DNA of 10,004 bases, from NCBI GenBank assembly GCA_023091735.1, contig JALKBU010001522.1, positions 1 through 10,004 of the forward strand, read 5' to 3'. The stretch comes from Trichomonas tenax. Taxonomy: Eukaryota > Parabasalia > Trichomonadida > Trichomonadidae. The notes beneath the pieces are model-generated. The model was not told the DNA's origin and ran no database searches. It worked only from the letters and a program-made list of their open reading frames with translations. Each line of letters starts with the position of its first letter. Position 1 is the first letter of the stretch. Shown in pieces: positions 8,226 through 10,004 of this stretch. Made by a program: the position numbers and the translations under genes.

Positions 8226-8339
8226 ATGGTTGTTTGCATGGATTTCGTTTTAAGACTTTCGGTGCCAAAAGTGCCAGAGGTTCTCAAAAAAATGAGAAGT
8301 GTTTTCGATTTTTGTAAACCATTCAAACTCAAATCATCA

Positions 8340-8368
8340 CTCTCAATTATCGATGTGCTAATTGAGAG
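8340..8368. repeat. Perfect 10-base inverted repeat (stem-loop)
   Basis: CTCTCAATTA at 8340-8349 pairs exactly with TAATTGAGAG at 8359-8368 across a 9-base loop. It lies about 50 bases before the Myb start and upstream of the candidate initiator. It could be a palindromic operator for a dimeric factor, or a structure within the doubtful short ORF that covers it. Confidence 0.6.
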
Positions 8369-8395
8369 ACTTTGCCGAAAACAAGTCACATCTTG

Positions 8396-8403
8396 TCATT
8401 ATT
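8396..8403 (+). promoter_or_regulatory. Candidate initiator of the Myb gene
   Basis: TCATTATT fits TCA(C/T)T(T/A). Starting at its A (8398) gives a leader of about 22 bases to the ATG at 8420. This supports that start over the ATG three codons further in. Confidence 0.5.
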
Positions 8404-8419
8404 CGAAATCACTGTAATA

Positions 8420-8980
8420 ATGTCTACTATGACATCTGGAGATGAGTATCAGTCGAGCGAGTGTAAGCGCAAATGTATTACTAAGCACCCATTCACACCA
8501 CATGAGGACCAGATATTGATTAGATTTATTATGATGAACGGACCCCAAAATTGGTCAACGTTGGCATCACTCCTCAGAAATAGGACCCCTAAGCAGTGCC
8601 GTGAGAGGTGGCACAACCATTTAGATCCAAAAATTAATAAGGGTCCATGGACATATTCCGAAGATTGTATTTTAGCTGAGAAACAGAAGGAACTTGGAAA
8701 CAGATGGGCGGATATTGCAAGATTTTTGCCTGGTAGGACAGATACACTTGTGAAGAATCGCTGGAACACATCTGTAAAAGCTAGATGTCATGAACTTTTG
8801 CACAAACCGCAGGTGCCAAGACAGCAGGAGGTTAATGAGTCATTTAACACTTGGTTAACTTCATTACAGTTCCCTAAGAAGTTCGATATGTCTTTCACAA
8901 CGATCCCTCCTTTGTTATCTAATCGTGATATTATTCAGAAACCAGCGATCCCAGTCGTTCTTATTAGCCATCCTAACTAA
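8420..8980 (+). CDS. R2R3-type Myb DNA-binding protein
   Basis: A small predicted nuclear transcription factor of 186 residues. Two Myb repeats fill residues about 23-121. In the first (about 23-70) the regular aromatic positions are F25, W45 and W64, with the recognition-helix segment RTPKQCRERWHNHLDP. In the second (about 71-121) they are W77, W96 and W115, with GRTDTLVKNRWN. F25 in place of the first Trp is a common substitution in two-repeat proteins. A short acidic/basic leader precedes the repeats. The C-terminal 65 residues are Pro- and Ser-containing with no recognised domain. Trichomonads have a large family of such short Myb proteins, some of which bind promoter elements (MRE, M3); which target this one has is unknown. 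The frame is open upstream to 8372 without another ATG. Confidence 0.93.
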   Translation: MSTMTSGDEYQSSECKRKCITKHPFTPHEDQILIRFIMMNGPQNWSTLASLLRNRTPKQCRERWHNHLDPKINKGPWTYSEDCILAEKQKELGNRWADIARFLPGRTDTLVKNRWNTSVKARCHELLHKPQVPRQQEVNESFNTWLTSLQFPKKFDMSFTTIPPLLSNRDIIQKPAIPVVLISHPN

Positions 8981-9339
8981 GCTATTTTTTATGTTTTTGT
9001 TATTTATAAATTTATTCTTCATTTCTAACCGCAATATATCTTTTATTTCCAGAAAATTTGATACAGTAATATGAATGCATTTTAATTGCGTTGTGATCGA
9101 GCTTTTATTTGAAGGAATATAAGCTGTTACAAATCATCACAGATTTTTGTAATTTGATTCAGGGATATTGAACAGATAGAGCTACTAGTGCATATCATTG
9201 AGTCACAAAATAACCATATTATTAATAATACAGTTATACACTAAATTATTCAAAATTGACATGTAATACGTAAGGTTCTGACATAATGTCATTAAATAAA
9301 ATTTACAAGGTAAAAAGCAATTTAGCACTTTTTTAGAGA
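8981..9339. other. Intergenic region with candidate promoter of the PAC4-like gene
   Basis: AT-rich DNA. TAAA at 9007-9010 is a possible poly(A) signal for the Myb gene. No gene-sized ORF is present. An initiator match, TCATTA (9289-9294), would give a leader of about 49 bases for the next gene; a poorer variant, GCACTTTT, lies closer to the ATG. A 16-codon ORF (9286-9336) is in frame with the next gene and ends at TAG one codon before its ATG. AT palindromes such as TATTATTAATAATA (9217-9230) look like composition effects. Confidence 0.45.
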
Positions 9340-9654
9340 ATGAAAGCAAACGAATTTACACTCGAATTATTCGAAGAGAGCATTTTTGTTCAGACAATAA
9401 ATTTCGGAAAGTCAATATACATCTACATCGGCGAAGGAACAGCACGTTTTGACGACCTTTCTTTTTCAATGCCTTCAACAGCGACAACTCATTTGATGGG
9501 TGACACTCCTTCAGAAGAATTAGCAACATACATATCTCAGATCCTCAAACAACCGGTTCTTATCTCATATAATTATAAACTCGATACAGAAAAAGACTTG
9601 AAGCTCTTTGACTTCGTCAAAATTCAACTTAGGAAGCGTTTCTTAGGAAAATGA
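9340..9654 (+). CDS. Proteasome assembly chaperone 4 (PAC4/PSMG4-like)
   Basis: A predicted 104-residue chaperone for early assembly of the 20S proteasome alpha ring; in animals and yeast PAC4 acts as a heterodimer with PAC3. The match is in fold order and a conserved core. An N-terminal strand region FTLELFEESIFVQTINFGKSIYIYIG (6-31) is followed by the helix-capping LMGDTPSEELATYISQIL (52-69), then VLISYNY (73-79) and a closing helix, DLKLFDFVKIQLRKRFLGK (86-104). Animal PAC4 has the same LLGD...A..L...VFVSYN pattern and a similar length (about 120 residues). The first ATG after the TAG at 9334-9336 is used. These chaperones diverge fast, so the assignment is probable and not certain. A bacterial origin is unlikely. 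Confidence 0.78.
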   Translation: MKANEFTLELFEESIFVQTINFGKSIYIYIGEGTARFDDLSFSMPSTATTHLMGDTPSEELATYISQILKQPVLISYNYKLDTEKDLKLFDFVKIQLRKRFLGK

Positions 9655-9952
9655 GAAGATATATAATAGAATTACGGCAAAAATATTTGCTTGCTGTTGA
9701 AGTTATTGAAAATATTTGCCCGAATAAGTTTGTATTTAATAAATATTAATATTCTATATTCTATTTATTAATATATCATCACCCAGCAAAGAAAATATAA
9801 TTTTGAAATTTTGATATTAACAATGATTGGCGATGTTTACATTGACTTTTTAAATGCATTTCATAGACTGAGATAGCAATTTGTGATACTTATGAAAGAT
9901 CAAGAAAAATTAACAAAAGCTAAAACATTTATAAACAAACAGAGAGAAATAT
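9655..9952. other. Intergenic region, AT hairpin, no gene seen
   Basis: Very AT-rich. TTAATAAATA (9736-9745) pairs with TATTTATTAA (9762-9771) over a 16-base loop, about 80 bases after the PAC4-like stop. It could influence 3' end formation but may be chance in such AT-rich sequence. A 24-codon frame starting at 9893 is too short to support. Confidence 0.45.
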
Positions 9953-10004
9953 ATGGAGGGGTATGATTATAACATCTGGAAGTCGATGTTTTCGAAAGAA
10001 GAAG
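9953..10004 (+). CDS. Possible 5' end of a gene, cut by the window edge
   Basis: An ATG at 9953 opens 17 codons to the end of the window (MEGYDYNIWKSMFSKEE). Base composition rises here compared with the AT-rich DNA before it, as at the other gene starts. No clear initiator precedes it (TCATAG near 9860 is a poor fit), and 17 codons are too few to name a product. Confidence 0.35.
   Translation, partial: MEGYDYNIWKSMFSKEE

Larger units (their letters stand above)
8226..8417 (+). other. Doubtful short ORF upstream of the Myb gene
   Basis: This ATG-initiated frame of 63 codons has a composition closer to the coding regions than to the AT-rich DNA around it (for example VPKVPEVLKKMRSVFDF and SLSIIDVLIERLCRK). 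It ends 2 bases before the Myb ATG and overlaps the Myb candidate initiator. It has no recognisable domain and no clear initiator of its own. It may be a small gene, a decayed coding remnant, or just Myb promoter DNA that happens to be open. I do not call it as a gene. Confidence 0.25.

Noticed and set aside
8048..8317. 89-codon plus-strand frame in the gap before Myb
   Set aside because: Very rich in Ile, Phe, Lys and Ser, as expected from AT-rich noncoding DNA; no domain and no initiator.
9217..9230. Palindrome TATTATTAATAATA
   Set aside because: Pure A/T sequence in an AT-rich gap; such palindromes are expected by chance.
1..10004. Introns
   Set aside because: The conserved trichomonad 3' splice/branch motif (ACTAACACACAG) was not seen, and each recognised gene is an uninterrupted frame.

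Overview
The window reads as nuclear DNA of a parabasalid protist, most likely a trichomonad close to Trichomonas vaginalis. The evidence is AT-rich intergenic DNA, intronless genes with ordinary stop codons, eukaryote-only proteins (AP-3 delta adaptin, TMEM62-type phosphoesterase, R2R3 Myb, proteasome chaperone PAC4), and trichomonad gene ends. Those ends are initiator-like TCA(C/T)T(T/A) motifs a few to tens of bases before the ATG, and TAAA polyadenylation-type motifs at or just after the stop. Species is inferred; no marker gene is present.

Layout: 1-234 is a promoter region rich in GTGACA/TGTCAC motifs that leads into a type II pantothenate kinase (235-1125, +). It converges on a minus-strand gene I cannot identify with confidence (1234-2478). 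A gene-poor 445-base gap follows, then a minus-strand membrane metallophosphoesterase of the TMEM62 type (2924-4825). This gene is divergent from a plus-strand AP-3 complex delta adaptin (4976 or 5021 to 7615). Their shared 195-base intergenic region carries a GTGACA array with a partly regular 17-base spacing. A long AT-rich gap (7617-8225) and a doubtful short ORF precede a two-repeat Myb protein (8420-8980, +). After another gap comes a 104-residue protein that looks like proteasome assembly chaperone 4 (9340-9654, +). The window ends inside what may be the first 17 codons of one more plus-strand gene (9953 onward).

The genes are mostly unrelated housekeeping functions: CoA synthesis, endosomal/lysosomal sorting, membrane phosphoesterase, transcription and proteasome assembly. 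This fits a trichomonad genome, where each gene has its own promoter and there are no operons. I see no mobile element, CRISPR array, rRNA or tRNA. The most unusual signal is the GTGACA motif array, which occurs upstream of two of the genes and not densely elsewhere.
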